Below are positions 43,974-55,693 of a DNA stretch of 64,000 nucleotides, piece after piece; within the stretch, counting starts at the first letter, position 1, and every line of letters begins with the position of its first letter. Source of the DNA: Peronospora farinosa (lineage: Eukaryota; Oomycota; Peronosporomycetes; Peronosporales; Peronosporaceae); contig CANTFK010000978.1 in NCBI GenBank assembly GCA_947646735.1, positions 62,001 to 126,000 of the forward strand. Direction: 5' to 3'. The position numbers and the translations under genes were made by a program. The notes under the pieces were generated by a model. It searched no databases and was not told the DNA's origin. It saw nothing but the letters and a program-made list of their open reading frames with translations.

Positions 43974-46031
43974 ATGGTATTGCGCAACTTCCTGTTTCAA
44001 ACTACCGTAATGGTGATGACACTGGGCTTCTCAATTGCCAAGACGGCGAAAAACACCCACATTATCAAGGACGCCAAGTGGCTCTGGGAGAACGAGGTGG
44101 ACCCGATGCACGCTGCTGACACTGGATTCTTCGCGGACTTCCGACCAAATGATGAGAGTCGGACGTGCTTCAGTGACTTGCCCGCTACTTCGTTTCACAA
44201 GCAAGTGCGCGGTGCCAACCTCGGTGGTTGGCTCGTACTTGAACCTTGGATCACCCCCTCTACCTTCTACCAGTTCCTGGGAACGCAAAATCGCTACGGT
44301 GAAAAGGCCCCCGAGAAGACTGCAATGGACATGCACTCGTTCTGCACGGCATTGGGCAAAGAGGAGGCCAACCGGCAGCTTCGTATTCACTACGCTACAT
44401 GGGTTACTGAAGATGACATCAAGGAGATGGCAGAGGCCGGTGTCAACTCTCTGCGTGTTCCTGTCGGTGACTGGATGTTCAAACCCTACGAACCGTATAT
44501 TGGCTGCACCGATGGCGCCGTTGAAGAACTTGATCGCGTCGCCGATCTGGCTGAAAAGTACAATATCGAACTCCTGCTGGACATTCATGGCCTTGTTGGC
44601 TCGCAAAATGGTTTTGACAACAGTGGAAAGACGTCGACTGTAAAGTGGATATCTACTGTGAACACGCATCCCATTGGCACATTAATGTTCGAGCATTGGC
44701 CTGTTCGTTCCGCTGAGTGGGTCGGAAACTTTGACGCCGAAACAGGCTCTTACATGTCTATCAACTATGAGCACATGATGCACTCTCTCGACACGGTGGC
44801 TGCAATCGTTGAGCGCTATGCCTCACACCCGGCGATCATCGGACTCGAACCTGTCAACGAACCTTGGGAGCTGACGCCAATTGATCTTCTTAAGGATTAT
44901 TACTGGCGAGCATACAAACGTGTAAAGGCCCGTGCCCCCCGATGGAAGTTTGTGATCCATGATTCTTTCCGCTTTGGGGTACAGTACTGGTCGCAATTCA
45001 TGGTCGGTTGCCCAGACATCGCCTTAGATACCCACATCTACCAAGCATGGATGGCGCCGGGCACGAAAGCCGATTATTATTCCAACGCTTGCCAGCAAAA
45101 GTACACGATTGCCAACATGGAGAGCTCCGTGATGCCTGTGATTGTTGGTGAGTGGTCACTGGGCACCGATAATTGTGCGATGTGGCTGAACGGCTTTAAC
45201 GACAACTTGCCCGGGTTCCCGAACACTCAGTGTCGCATGGTGGATTGCCCTGTGCACAGCACTTACCTGGGTAAGGATTTTCCAGGTACACCGCTTGACG
45301 TTACCAAGCCAATGCAGGGTCCGTACGGCACGGGTCAGTCGGGACCTGCTTTTGGTAAGTGCCCGGTGACCAGCGATACCGCCTTTGGTCAGAAAGACGA
45401 CGTCGAGTTCGCTCGTAACCTGAATCTGAAGAAGTTGAACGCCTTTGCACTCGGCCACGGCTGGTATTTCTGGAATTTTAAGACTGAGCTTGGCTCGCGC
45501 TGGAATTTCCTCGACTTGGTGCGTCGAGGTGTCTTTCCGAAAAACGTGTCGTCCTACCACGAAAGTGACGAGGTGTTCTCCGCCTGTGAAAAAGAGGACC
45601 GTGGTGATTTCTTATGCACTGCCAAGCGAGGTGTACATGCCGACGACCTGGAACGTGGATTGGACTATGCATGTGGCAGCGAAGACGTCGATTGCTCGAT
45701 GATCAAGACGAAGGTGATGACTCTCGAGGAACGTGCGGATTGGGCGTTTAACGAGTTCTGGCACGCTCATCGTCATTCAGGCGCTACTTGCGACTTTGGG
45801 GGTGCTGCTCACTTGCTCAGTACGAACCCGGATACTGTTTTCTCGGGGTTAAACCAGCAACAGTTGGAACTTTCCCTCGTAACCGCTTTTTCGTCATCAA
45901 CAACGGTTGTTGTGTGGTGCATTGTCGGTGTCGTAGTAGGCATCATTCTCATCGTGGCTGCTGGAATACGCATTATGACGCGCCACACACGGCGAAAAGA
46001 GTATTCCTCACTCATGACAGCGAACGTGTAG
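43974..46031 (+). CDS. GH5 exo-beta-1,3-glucanase with X8 (CBM43-like) domain and C-terminal membrane anchor
   Basis: 685 residues without introns. The N-terminal signal peptide (FLFQTTVMVMTLGFSIAKTA) is followed by a GH5 barrel of the exo-1,3-glucanase type: VRGANLGGWLVLEPWITPS, VNSLRVPVGDWMF, LLLDIHGLVGSQNGFDNSG, the acid/base Glu296 in LEPVNEPW, and the nucleophile Glu393 in VIVGEWSLG. At about residues 540-640 is an X8/CBM43-like module, with GLDYACGSEDVDCSMI, AFNEFWHAH and ATCDFGGAAHLL; in plants this module binds beta-1,3-glucan. One C-terminal helix (TVVVWCIVGVVVGIILIVAA) and a basic cytosolic tail (TRHTRRKEYSS) anchor it in the plasma membrane, facing the wall. It would trim or remodel the oomycete's own beta-1,3-glucan wall. 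Confidence 0.95.
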   Translation: MVLRNFLFQTTVMVMTLGFSIAKTAKNTHIIKDAKWLWENEVDPMHAADTGFFADFRPNDESRTCFSDLPATSFHKQVRGANLGGWLVLEPWITPSTFYQFLGTQNRYGEKAPEKTAMDMHSFCTALGKEEANRQLRIHYATWVTEDDIKEMAEAGVNSLRVPVGDWMFKPYEPYIGCTDGAVEELDRVADLAEKYNIELLLDIHGLVGSQNGFDNSGKTSTVKWISTVNTHPIGTLMFEHWPVRSAEWVGNFDAETGSYMSINYEHMMHSLDTVAAIVERYASHPAIIGLEPVNEPWELTPIDLLKDYYWRAYKRVKARAPRWKFVIHDSFRFGVQYWSQFMVGCPDIALDTHIYQAWMAPGTKADYYSNACQQKYTIANMESSVMPVIVGEWSLGTDNCAMWLNGFNDNLPGFPNTQCRMVDCPVHSTYLGKDFPGTPLDVTKPMQGPYGTGQSGPAFGKCPVTSDTAFGQKDDVEFARNLNLKKLNAFALGHGWYFWNFKTELGSRWNFLDLVRRGVFPKNVSSYHESDEVFSACEKEDRGDFLCTAKRGVHADDLERGLDYACGSEDVDCSMIKTKVMTLEERADWAFNEFWHAHRHSGATCDFGGAAHLLSTNPDTVFSGLNQQQLELSLVTAFSSSTTVVVWCIVGVVVGIILIVAAGIRIMTRHTRRKEYSSLMTANV

Positions 46032-46938
46032 ACAAACTACTCAAAGCAATGATGTGTGCAATCAAATGTACATTTACTGTCTCATTTTCATACAACTAAC
46101 TCGTTAGAACTTCAGATTATTATTCTGCGTCAGCAGCATATGTATTCATTAAAAACAATTCAAATTACCTTTCATGCTTGCTTTCATCAGCGCTGTTTCG
46201 TTGCTCCGATTCCATGACCCAAATCGTCCTATGTCGAAACATTAACATGCTTGCTGGCTAATGAGCGTATAGACAAGATAAGGTCGTTAACTTAAAAGTA
46301 GAATACAGCAGTGATTGTCATCTCTCTTGCAACACGAGCTTTCGATTGAACCAGCTACGCATCCGCTGGGGCTCGTCAGTTGGTTTTGTTGATCGACTAG
46401 TGAAAACTATCCAACCTCTAGCTATTTAAGACCTACTACAAGCCATAAAGCCTCTAAAACATTCCAATTATCCTAGCGTAGGATGAAGCGCTGGAGTCGA
46501 TACCAAGTACAACTTGCACTTCCAAAGCTTCCGCCAGCTCACAAGAAAAACGAATTGACGTAAACAAAGTCAAGTTATTTATTGAACCATTGGTATCTAG
46601 ATAGAAACAGTCATGAGCATCCGTTTTTACATCGCTTCATGGCCAAAGTAAAATCGTGGTGCAGCGAAAGCGATGAAAAAATCATCGTGCATGGCTTTCA
46701 ACAGCAGCCTTTAGTGTAAATAGTTGTCACTGTCGGTTCCTCTCTACTCGCTGCGCTTACACGGATCAATTTTTAGTTTAACTCAAGCATTAAGTCTATT
46801 CAAACCGTCGTTTCAATGTTATACAGAAATATAAAGAAATCAGCAAACATCACACTATACCAACGCTGATTGAAGGTCTTGTCTTACAATATGTCTGCAG
46901 CCACTTCATTTCAGCGCTACTACAATTGCAGCTGGCGT
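46032..46938. other. Convergent intergenic region carrying a duplicated segment
   Basis: 907 bp between the glucanase and PDR copy 2 stops. Positions 46418-46762 share ordered blocks with 23080-23296 (CTCTAGCTATTTAAGACC, GCGCTGGAGTCGATACCAAG, CTGTCGGTTCCTCTCTACT). No gene is supported. Confidence 0.55.
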
Positions 46939-49900
46939 TTACCTCTTGAGGTGGTTCACGTACTTGAACGTCAAGTAGATAGCAAGCTGCACCACTAGCC
47001 AAATCATAATGAGACCAATCATGAAGTTGTACTTACTGCCAGGGCGGAAGTCGTAGATATCCTCGACGTATTTGGCCACGGTCATTTCGGTTGTCACACC
47101 ACCAGTTGTCACCTCAATTATGTCTTGCACCTCGCCAAACTGCACGCCCACAAGAGCCGAGAGGGAGTAACTCGATGGCATCAGGTATTGGAACCACTTA
47201 TAGCCCGCCTTCATGGCAGTACGTGGAAGTAGGAAGCCCGAGAATAGATTCAGCAGGCACGAAATTGCACCCACAGCTACGTTCGCTACCTTCTCGTTCG
47301 GCATCAATGCAGACATCCACTGGCCGATAAACGTGCACGCAGATGTGTAGAGGTAAAACACGAGCATGAAGAAGAAGAAGTCGCCAGCATTGTCACTCCA
47401 CCCCACCAGCCAGTACTCGATCGCCACAAACAGAATATTTACCAAGATCAAGTACGGAATCTCAGCAAACCATAGAGACAAGCTGTACGGTAATGGACTG
47501 TAGTAGTTTGACATGCGCTCGCGGTAGTACACCGCGCGCTCAGCACACGTCACTTCAATCACCGTCATCAAATTCGTCACACCAATGAAGTCCATACTGT
47601 TGTAAATGAGGCCAATGTGCGAGTTAATGCGCTTAACACTGTCAGCAGAGAGCTGGTAAAATGTTGTGCCGAAGATGACGGCAAACATCGGGAACAGGAA
47701 CACTCGCATGAAGTTGTACTGTGGGTTACGCCAGTACGTTAGTCGCTGCTTCGTCGTTAGCTCGCGCAATTGGTTCCAGAAGTCTGTCGCGATCGGCCGA
47801 TGATTCAGCGTTGAGTGACGTATGAACTCCCCCGACACTTTGCAGAGATCCAACGTACGCGCACGATTCTTCTGGCACAACTCGCTGTTTTTGTACTCAA
47901 CAGAGTAGTTCTTCACATCACGACCGATGCCAGCGCCGATCACTTCCAGCATGTACGTGGCTGGGTTGTACTGCGAACGAATCTCTTCCGTGCCAGGGAT
48001 CGAGGCAAAGTACTCTAGCATCTTCACCGAGTCCACCCCAAGATCACCAAAGTACGCCGTGTAACCTCCCTTCTGCAGCAGCAGCAGACCGTCAAACAAC
48101 TCAAAAATTGAAATGCTCGGTTGGTGTATCGTGCACAGCACTGTGCGGCCCGTGCGAGCAATTGATTGCACGCCCCGCATCACGATGAGTGCTGATCGCG
48201 CATCAAGACCACTTGTCGGCTCATCCAGGAAGAGGACGCTCGGATTCGACACCACCTCAACTCCGATTGTTACACGTTTCTTCTGCTCCACTGATAGACT
48301 GCCTACCATCTCGCTGGCGATGGATGACAACTCTAGCAATTCAAGCGTTTCGTGCACCAAGTTCATACGTTCTTCCTCGGTGAAGTTCGGGGGTAGGCGC
48401 AGTTTTGCCGAGAATACTAACGCCTCATATATACTTGCAGCCTCCGAGTGGATGTCCATCTGCTCGCAGTACGCTGTGATGCGACTAAAGATTGCCGGAT
48501 CCTTCACCTCACCGTTCACGTAAATATCACCCACGATCCGGCCTCCCGTCTTTCGCCCGGCAATGACGTCCATCAGCGTCGTCTTGCCGGCACCCGTCGC
48601 ACCCATCAGGGCAACCATGCGGCCAGGCTCAAAGTGGGCCGTGATCTTCTGCAACAATTGTCTCTCCTCACCCGATGGCAACGTCACATAGTAGTCCAGG
48701 TCCTTAATACACAGATTCGTAGGCGTGAATGGAAGACCCCCATCCTTCGCCTTCGTAGCTCCGGTGCCGTGTTGAGCAGTTTTTGGCGTACTCACCTCAA
48801 CATATACATTGTTAGCATCCTCTTTTTGCTTCATGGCCATCACACTTACACCTTTGAACTTCTCATATCGAATGTAGTGCAGTGCCAAAGCGTTGAAGCT
48901 TGTGAAAGCAAAGTAGTACACGACAAGCACTGCGACACCGAACCAAATGTATTCCGTGCCTTGCGTAATCGAGAAACTCTCCAGTTGCGCCTGGCTCACA
49001 GCGGGACTATAACGATCACTTGAGAACTCGGACAGCATGTTACTGCGCAACGCCCACGAGATCGGACTGAACCAGTACATCCATATCCAGTAGTCCGGGA
49101 TCAGGTCCGCCAAAATGATGTTGCCCGAGAAGAGCAGGAAAAAGCTTACGGAAATGGCTGCCAAAGCCTGACCAATCGTGATGCTTGGCGATAACGCGCT
49201 CAACATCGTCATGTAGGCACTAATGGCATGCTGGAAACACAGCAGCACGAGGTAGAACACGATGAACTTCTCAAACGTCCGCGTCAAACCGCTCATGAAG
49301 TAAAAGAACGTGCCTAGAACAAACGAGACGGCCATGTTGACCGGGATCTGTACGACACTTTCAGCGATGGCGTATGAGGACGTGCGGAAGAAGTTGCGAG
49401 GTCGTTGCTTGTAAAACACCTTGCGTAAATCGAACGAGATGGTGATCTGCTGCCACGCTTGACGCTGGAATAGCGCAATACTGAAGAAAATCATGCGAAG
49501 GTAGTACGTCTTGCTCACGTCAAAGTAAAGCATTCCCATGACAAGGCCAATGACAAGTCCTTCAAACAGTTTCCCCCATAGCAGTGGTGGGTCACGCAAC
49601 CATACTAGCTTCTGCCGGTTTAGCAACAGCAACGTGCTCGGTAAGAATGCAAGACCGAACTCTGATTTCTCCTTCGAGCGCGCCAGGTTTGCTACGCTCT
49701 TGGCTTTTTTAAAGTCCTCGGCACTCTCAAACTGATGCTCGTTGAATCCCTTGCTGATGGCTTCGTAAGTCTTGCGATAGATATTCGACTGGCAAAATCG
49801 ATTGTTGAAATCTTCCGACGATACGGGCAGATCTTTAATGGAAATGGTGCCGTTTGCGTATCGCTGACCTCGACCAGAAGTGACCTCAATCAGGAAATCC

Positions 49901-51015
49901 GCAGGGTCAACACGAGGTGGACACGTGAATCCATGTCCTTCAAAGTAGTCGAGGATCTTTGTACGTGGACCATGATACGCCATGTGGCCTTCATTAATCA
50001 TCAAAATGTCGTCAAACATTTCCACGACTTCGGGGGTTGGTTGCAGCAGAGCAATTACCGATGATCCGCCAAGTGTCTTGCACCAAGTCCTCAATGACTT
50101 GATAATATCAAAGGTAGCAGCACTGTCTAGACCCGTGGAGATCTCATCACACAGGAATAGACTCTGTCCTCCGATCAGAACTTCACCGACAGTCACTCGC
50201 TTCCGCTCACCACCGCTAACACCTCGGAGCAACGCGTCACCCACAATTGTATCAGCACAATCTTCCATCCCCAAGATTTGGATAAAGAGCTCTGTTCGAA
50301 GAGCAGCAATGTCCCGTAACTCTTCCGGTTGGTCTTGTGGCAATCCATTCACACACATATCGGCAAATTTAAACGTCTCACGGACCGTTAATGTCGCAAT
50401 ATGATTATCCGTCTGATCGACCATTCCCACAAGCTTAATGAGATCAATCTCATCACCACGTAGTCCAGAATACAGGATATCACCTCCTAGTTTTGTCTTG
50501 GATGAGTCCTGGAGCTTCCCAGCTAATGCTTTAAGGAATGTCGACTTGCCAGCACCAGGATTAGCGAGTACTAGTGTCAGTGTTCCAGGTTTAATTATTC
50601 CTGTCATTGGATGAAGAGCGTGCTTTGGAACTAGAGGTGGTCGCTTCCACGGCGTAAAGATATCACGGAGATAAGACCCAACTGTCCCATGATCTTCAAC
50701 TGATGCAGGAACTTGAATCGTAAATGACAAATTCTGAAAACTAACTTCAGGTGTTGGCAATTGAAGACTCGCTTTATGAGAAAGATGATCGTATTTCTTG
50801 TAAAACCGTTCGAGACCACCATCAAGCATTGTCTCGAGATCATCAGCACGTAAAGTGCTGTAATGACTGACCATTGTGTCGTTATTATTCGAGTATGGGT
50901 CTTGGAGGCTTCGAAAGTTTAGGGAGCGATAGACTGCCGGGACATTGTCGTCAGGATTCGTTGTCTCAGGCTGAAGGAGCTTTATCTGAGTGTCGTCTGT
51001 GTCTGCCTTGGACAT
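46939..51015 (-). CDS. PDR-type (ABCG) ABC transporter, copy 2, intact
   Basis: 1358 residues in one exon from the ATG at 51015. The order is NBD1-TMD1-NBD2-TMD2. NBD1: Walker A NPGAGKST (152-159), signature VSGGERKRVTVGE and Walker B LFLCDEISTGLD. NBD2: GATGAGKTTLMDVIAGRKTGG, the degenerate signature LSVEQKKRVTIG and LFLDEPTSGLDARSA. Each membrane domain has about six helices; PDR-type extracellular and C-terminal segments (LPRTAMKAGYKWFQYLMPSS) are present. It lacks the long N-terminal extension of fungal PDR proteins, as oomycete members do. The protein exports hydrophobic compounds or flips lipids at the plasma membrane and may help with drug or phytoalexin tolerance (inference). It is closely related to copy 1 at 16633-20705 but intact. 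Confidence 0.96.
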   Translation of the reverse strand: MSKADTDDTQIKLLQPETTNPDDNVPAVYRSLNFRSLQDPYSNNNDTMVSHYSTLRADDLETMLDGGLERFYKKYDHLSHKASLQLPTPEVSFQNLSFTIQVPASVEDHGTVGSYLRDIFTPWKRPPLVPKHALHPMTGIIKPGTLTLVLANPGAGKSTFLKALAGKLQDSSKTKLGGDILYSGLRGDEIDLIKLVGMVDQTDNHIATLTVRETFKFADMCVNGLPQDQPEELRDIAALRTELFIQILGMEDCADTIVGDALLRGVSGGERKRVTVGEVLIGGQSLFLCDEISTGLDSAATFDIIKSLRTWCKTLGGSSVIALLQPTPEVVEMFDDILMINEGHMAYHGPRTKILDYFEGHGFTCPPRVDPADFLIEVTSGRGQRYANGTISIKDLPVSSEDFNNRFCQSNIYRKTYEAISKGFNEHQFESAEDFKKAKSVANLARSKEKSEFGLAFLPSTLLLLNRQKLVWLRDPPLLWGKLFEGLVIGLVMGMLYFDVSKTYYLRMIFFSIALFQRQAWQQITISFDLRKVFYKQRPRNFFRTSSYAIAESVVQIPVNMAVSFVLGTFFYFMSGLTRTFEKFIVFYLVLLCFQHAISAYMTMLSALSPSITIGQALAAISVSFFLLFSGNIILADLIPDYWIWMYWFSPISWALRSNMLSEFSSDRYSPAVSQAQLESFSITQGTEYIWFGVAVLVVYYFAFTSFNALALHYIRYEKFKGVSVMAMKQKEDANNVYVEVSTPKTAQHGTGATKAKDGGLPFTPTNLCIKDLDYYVTLPSGEERQLLQKITAHFEPGRMVALMGATGAGKTTLMDVIAGRKTGGRIVGDIYVNGEVKDPAIFSRITAYCEQMDIHSEAASIYEALVFSAKLRLPPNFTEEERMNLVHETLELLELSSIASEMVGSLSVEQKKRVTIGVEVVSNPSVLFLDEPTSGLDARSALIVMRGVQSIARTGRTVLCTIHQPSISIFELFDGLLLLQKGGYTAYFGDLGVDSVKMLEYFASIPGTEEIRSQYNPATYMLEVIGAGIGRDVKNYSVEYKNSELCQKNRARTLDLCKVSGEFIRHSTLNHRPIATDFWNQLRELTTKQRLTYWRNPQYNFMRVFLFPMFAVIFGTTFYQLSADSVKRINSHIGLIYNSMDFIGVTNLMTVIEVTCAERAVYYRERMSNYYSPLPYSLSLWFAEIPYLILVNILFVAIEYWLVGWSDNAGDFFFFMLVFYLYTSACTFIGQWMSALMPNEKVANVAVGAISCLLNLFSGFLLPRTAMKAGYKWFQYLMPSSYSLSALVGVQFGEVQDIIEVTTGGVTTEMTVAKYVEDIYDFRPGSKYNFMIGLIMIWLVVQLAIYLTFKYVNHLKR

Positions 51016-52439
51016 GTTGAAGGTGACCTCTTTTTCACCGTTTTGATTGGCTGAGGTTGAAACTTCAACCAGAGTGATGGTCTTGCACAGTTGAAGGGAA
51101 ATTGAAAAGTGAGACTTGTTTTTTACGACGGCGAGTGCGGACTTGTTCCGTTTAAGTTGACATACACTTGGTTGTCAAATGAGGTTCTTGTTGAAGTGGG
51201 TGGAGATCACAGGGCTTCATTATAGGAGATGATAGAAAAAGGCCAGAGTAATACCTTATACTTAATGTTGAAGGGAGGTTCTGCCAGAGGGAGCTTCCGA
51301 GATTTAAGCTCTCCAGATATAACGCTTCATGCTAATGGATACCAATAGATGTCGTACCATATCAAGTAGATAGGAAACATACGTACTTATGAAATCTCGT
51401 AGACCAATCATTAAATTATTATGTAGGACAAAAGTTGCAGATGTTTTTAACGCAATGGCTCTCTGTGATGTTCGTTCGGTGCTGTAAAGACGAAAAGCTG
51501 ATACTAAGTCGTTATCATTATCAGTTCACCGCACTGCATGATCGTCACACCCACCACAATCCAATAAGAGGATCTCTATCATTAGGTGAATGAACAACTA
51601 TAAAAGCTTTCGGATACTTGATAATTTTTAGCAATCTTCAAACAATTTTAAGGTTCATAGCAAGACTCTTTCAATGCAATTTGACAAGCTGTCACGGATT
51701 TATTGGAGCTCGCTAGTTCTGACTTCCTGGCGGGCTTCAATGCCTTTAAATTGTCGCACACAAAACAGATGGTGGATGGATCGATTCCTAGATGACTTAC
51801 TTACTATGGCACGAGCGCATGGTGCACGGCATTATCCCAGAAAACCTGCAGCATTTGGTGCATATGGGAAAGCGGTGCTACATGCACGAGGTCTATGCTG
51901 TTTCATGGACTAGACACAGACGACGGCGATGAACTCATACGGGCTTTGCCCTGCGTACCAACGGACTGCGGACAGTTTAGACCAGAGAAAATGTTAACTT
52001 CGACCTGTGGTTTTCTCTGCTGCCTACGATGACAAAGGACAAGATCGAAAAATAACATACTGGAGATGTCATCTTTGGGTTGTAATCCGAAGAACGAGAC
52101 AGCAGGAACTGGCCGCAGTTCCTGGTAGACTATAGGTAATGTTCACTGCTCTGTACTGAACGTTAAGAGGCCAGTGGCACATAGGCAATCACTGATACCA
52201 CCTCGTATTGACTTATGATTGTCATCAGCAGCGACAGGACGTGCACGTGGACGGTGAGCAGGTCTGGTAACGACAGAAATTTTCATCTTGAGTGGTAGCA
52301 TTAACTTCACGAACAGGTCGGGTTGGGCTACATCACGGCAGGTGGAGGCGACATATATCCTCACGAAGACTTTGTCGAGTAGTACGGCTTTCACGGACTG
52401 TTGGATGAGTTTTAGTTCTAAGATGGCATCTTGGTCTTG
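51016..52439. other. Promoter side of PDR copy 2 and gene-free DNA
   Basis: No supported gene. A 79-codon plus frame at 51674-51913 has no domain. Part of the stretch 51960-52440 reads, on the minus strand, like the end of the remnant described next. Confidence 0.4.
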
Positions 52440-53330
52440 ACGAGGTGCAGCATCTGGCTCAGGTGGTCAACTGTCACCCAGATGGCTCCGCGGGACGTTG
52501 AAGTATCCGAGTCTACGAGGACCATACCAACGTGGACGCTCCCATTTCATTATAATCCAAAGTTTAGCTTCTAGTTCTCACCAGGTTGCATACCTTAACA
52601 GTATAATGATACGTATTCAACCATACCAACGTGGAGCTGGTGGGGCGTGCACGCGGCCGGCAAAGCCGTGGAAATCGTAGCAAGGAACCAGAAAAAGTCA
52701 TATTCGACGAAGCCATGCCGTCCTCCTTTTAGCGATATTGCATGTAGCCATTATTTAGACTGTAGCCATGTTTCTAGCTTGAAGGTCCGTATGAATATTC
52801 AAGTTGATGCTGGATCGTACAAGTGCATACCATATGGTAAGGCTGGAACCATGGGGGGGGGGTGATGGGTGAAGCTGGGAGATCTCCATGTGTTGACACC
52901 TCCTCCATGCACAACATGAGCTCACACGTCGCACATTTGTAGAAAGCAAGATTTCAGTTCGATGAAGTATCAAGAGCTACCTCATAAGACGCGATAGAGC
53001 CAAAATTCGTGCAGACGATATATTGGCGTCATTGACAGTGATCACCCTCATTCCAATTGCTGGACCTTTCAATGCCTGGGGCATCTGCCAAATCCCCAGC
53101 CCAAAACGATATCTTCTTGTTGTTTTGAGTTGCGAGCAAGCGATGGGGTCCTTAACAAGAGAAAAGCAAGCAAAAAGCGCGCCGGCCATGTACTTGGTTT
53201 TGGAGTAGCGTCAAAGGTGACAACGAAAATTTGGGCCCATAAGTTGTCAAACGTAGTGGAGATATCATTGCTTGTCACAGAGTAAAAACGTGCGGGCAGC
53301 CTATCATAGCTTTGTCTTAGCAAGGACGTC
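52440..53330 (-). pseudogene. Decayed coding remnants, counterpart of 22.6-24.9 kb
   Basis: Read on the minus strand, 53270-53060 has TFDNLWAQIF and EDIVLGWGFG (partner of 22629-23007), and 52750-52440 has GGRHGFVEYDFFW and a TSTSRGAIWVTVDHLSQ-like reading (partner of 24127-24330). Stops and frame changes occur throughout. Here the two pieces are about 300 bp apart, but in the other copy about 1.1 kb apart, so one locus gained or lost DNA. A run of ten G lies at 52853-52862. The original product is not recognised. Confidence 0.5.
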
Positions 53331-53834
53331 GTTATTTCTTTGCAACGAGAATCAGATTGAATGTCATGGAACGGCTATAGCATTGCTGTACTTTGGACAA
53401 CAATTAGGGAGCGAGGCAAGACAGAGAGAGAGGCAGACGTGTCTATTTAACCTTTTAGGAAATGCAAAATGTCTAGTAGTTCCTAAGCCATAATGGCACC
53501 GCTGGCGCTCGATCAAGTCTAGTGATTGTACGGGGTTTGTGACACTTTCAAGATTAATAGTCCGGTATTATAGGTCGTTTATTTGATCGCCACAACGATG
53601 GTGCTGTGTTATATCGTAGCTTTAAGTATGTTCATCTGACTCTATTTAGTCAGCTTCTTTTTTTAGGGTACAAAGAGGAGAGACCACCGTTTAATGTCAA
53701 TTAAACTGTATGTTGATTTTAGTCTGTACTAATACAATGCACAAAGTCACAAAATTTGTCACTCCCTCGACAAATTTTCTTTGGACGATTTGAATCAAAC
53801 ATTGAAAGGCTCTTTATCTCTCGACTCTCCCACC

Positions 53835-55693
53835 ATGTCGACGTCTGAAGCTACCACTGCCATTCCAGTCGCTTCGAATACTATTCCTAGTGACAAATCG
53901 GAACTCGACATGTCTTGTACGTTGCGTGAAAATCTCACGTCTCTAACTGCACTTCTGGCCGAGTTACAGCTCTATCAAGTTGTCAAGACTTTGTGGCGCG
54001 TCAATAGCCATGACCCCATTCGTTTCGACCTCACGACATCACATTGCGTGGTTGAAGCTGTTGGTAGCAAGAAGCAGACGCTTAAACTTTCATGGGGTGA
54101 CGTATTAGGCGCTCACGTGCTCACGGTCGATGGGGAGCACGTAAAAACGTCGGTGGACAACCTCGACACAGTAGCGGCCAATACTCTGTTCCTCTTGAGC
54201 ATTTTTGCCTGCATCTGCTCCAGCGACAGAGTCAATACATTGAAGACGAGAATAACTAGAGAATTCGTTTTCCGATTCAATGGGAAACAGCTGCAGCAAG
54301 TGCTTCAATTGCAACGTACCATCAATTTTGTGGCAGATCCTCGAAACTACGAGACGGTACAGCAATTAAAGACATTGGATGAGTTGGAGGTTGTGGAGAG
54401 ACCGCAACGCAAGTTTCTTATCTTAGTGAACCCTGTCAGTGGATCAGGTAAACATGAGAGAGCTGACTAAATGGTAAGATGAGTTTATGATTGATAATGT
54501 TGTTGCTATGAATGGCTGTTGCAGGACGTGCATTGCAGATTTACGAGAACAAAGTGGCACCGGTTTTCAAGTTTGCAAATGTGGAAACCGAGGTGAAAAT
54601 CATGGAACATTCAAATCATGCAATGGAAGTTGTCATGGAAATGCCATTAGGTGTTTACGACTGTGTCGTCGCAGTGGGTGGAGACGGCAGTTTGTACGAG
54701 AGTACGTGTCGTTTGGGTTCTTTCGATGGACTGGTGTGAAGTGGTTGAATCTGATGGTTTTGTTTGGTCTTTGCAGTTGTGCAGGGTTTAATGAAGCGGA
54801 CAGACTGGAATAATGCTATTCGACAACCCATTGGTGCCATTCCAGGTGGGTCAGGCAATGGTCTGGCGCACTCTATCACTCATCGGTGTGGTGAGAAGGG
54901 CAAACCGGTGAATGCTGCATTTGTGCTGGCTAAGGGTATGCCTCATGATCTGGACATCACGTCTGTGCGCAACGAAAAGGAGACAAAGTACTCGTTTCTG
55001 TCGCTAGAGTGGGCATCTATCGCTGATGTTGACATTGGGTCTGAAAAGCTGCGCATGCTTGGAGACCTGCGATTCACGGTCGCATTCATTAATCAAATTG
55101 TGTTCCAGAGGCCTGAGTACCCGGGCAAAATCTGGTATCTTGAAGAGGAGAACGAGAATCCACTGCACTACTTTGAGACGAACGACCCCAAGTCGACGGA
55201 TCGCCCCAAAATGGACTTATTCGATGGAAACGGCCAAGGCCCCCCACAATCAATAGACTTGAAGAATGGAGAGGGGCAAGCAATCGAAGAGAAGACTGAG
55301 AAGAATGTAGACCAGGGCGGAAAGTGGAAGGAGCTAAGCGGTCATTTCCGCATCGTGTGGGTAATGAACGTATCGCATGCAGCTTCCGACGCTCACATTG
55401 CTCCTGACGCACAGTTCGACGACGGCTACAACTATATCACCTTCATTGATGGCTCATACCGACGCAAGGACCTACTAGCTATGCTGCTCACCATGGATAG
55501 CGGCAACCACATTAACAAGAAGGGCGTGCAGCAGGTGCGCACACGGGCGTTTAAGCTCGTGCCGGAGCGGGCCACCGACCTCATGTGCGTTGATGGCGAG
55601 TTGGCGGAGGGTCCATTCCTTGAAGCACAGGTCCACCGTGGCATGGCTCGTATTATGGTTATCCCTTTCTGGCAGAATGAGAATAAACAGTAG
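53835..55693 (+). CDS. Sphingosine kinase / diacylglycerol-kinase-fold lipid kinase, copy B
   Basis: Exons 53835..54447, 54525..54701 and 54777..55693; the introns are 77 and 75 nt with the same donor and acceptor sites as copy A. The product is 568 residues. All catalytic motifs of copy A are kept: NPVSGSG, VAVGGDGSLYE and GAIPGGSGNGLAHS. I see five differences from copy A: Ala for Ser in the N-terminal tail, Ala for Thr in the lead domain, Glu for Lys before the catalytic domain, Val for Ala before GGDGS, and Met for Thr after the charged insert. The start at 53835 is chosen because codons upstream in frame start only with TTG. The promoter has diverged strongly from copy A just 30 bp upstream, so expression may differ. 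Confidence 0.93.
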
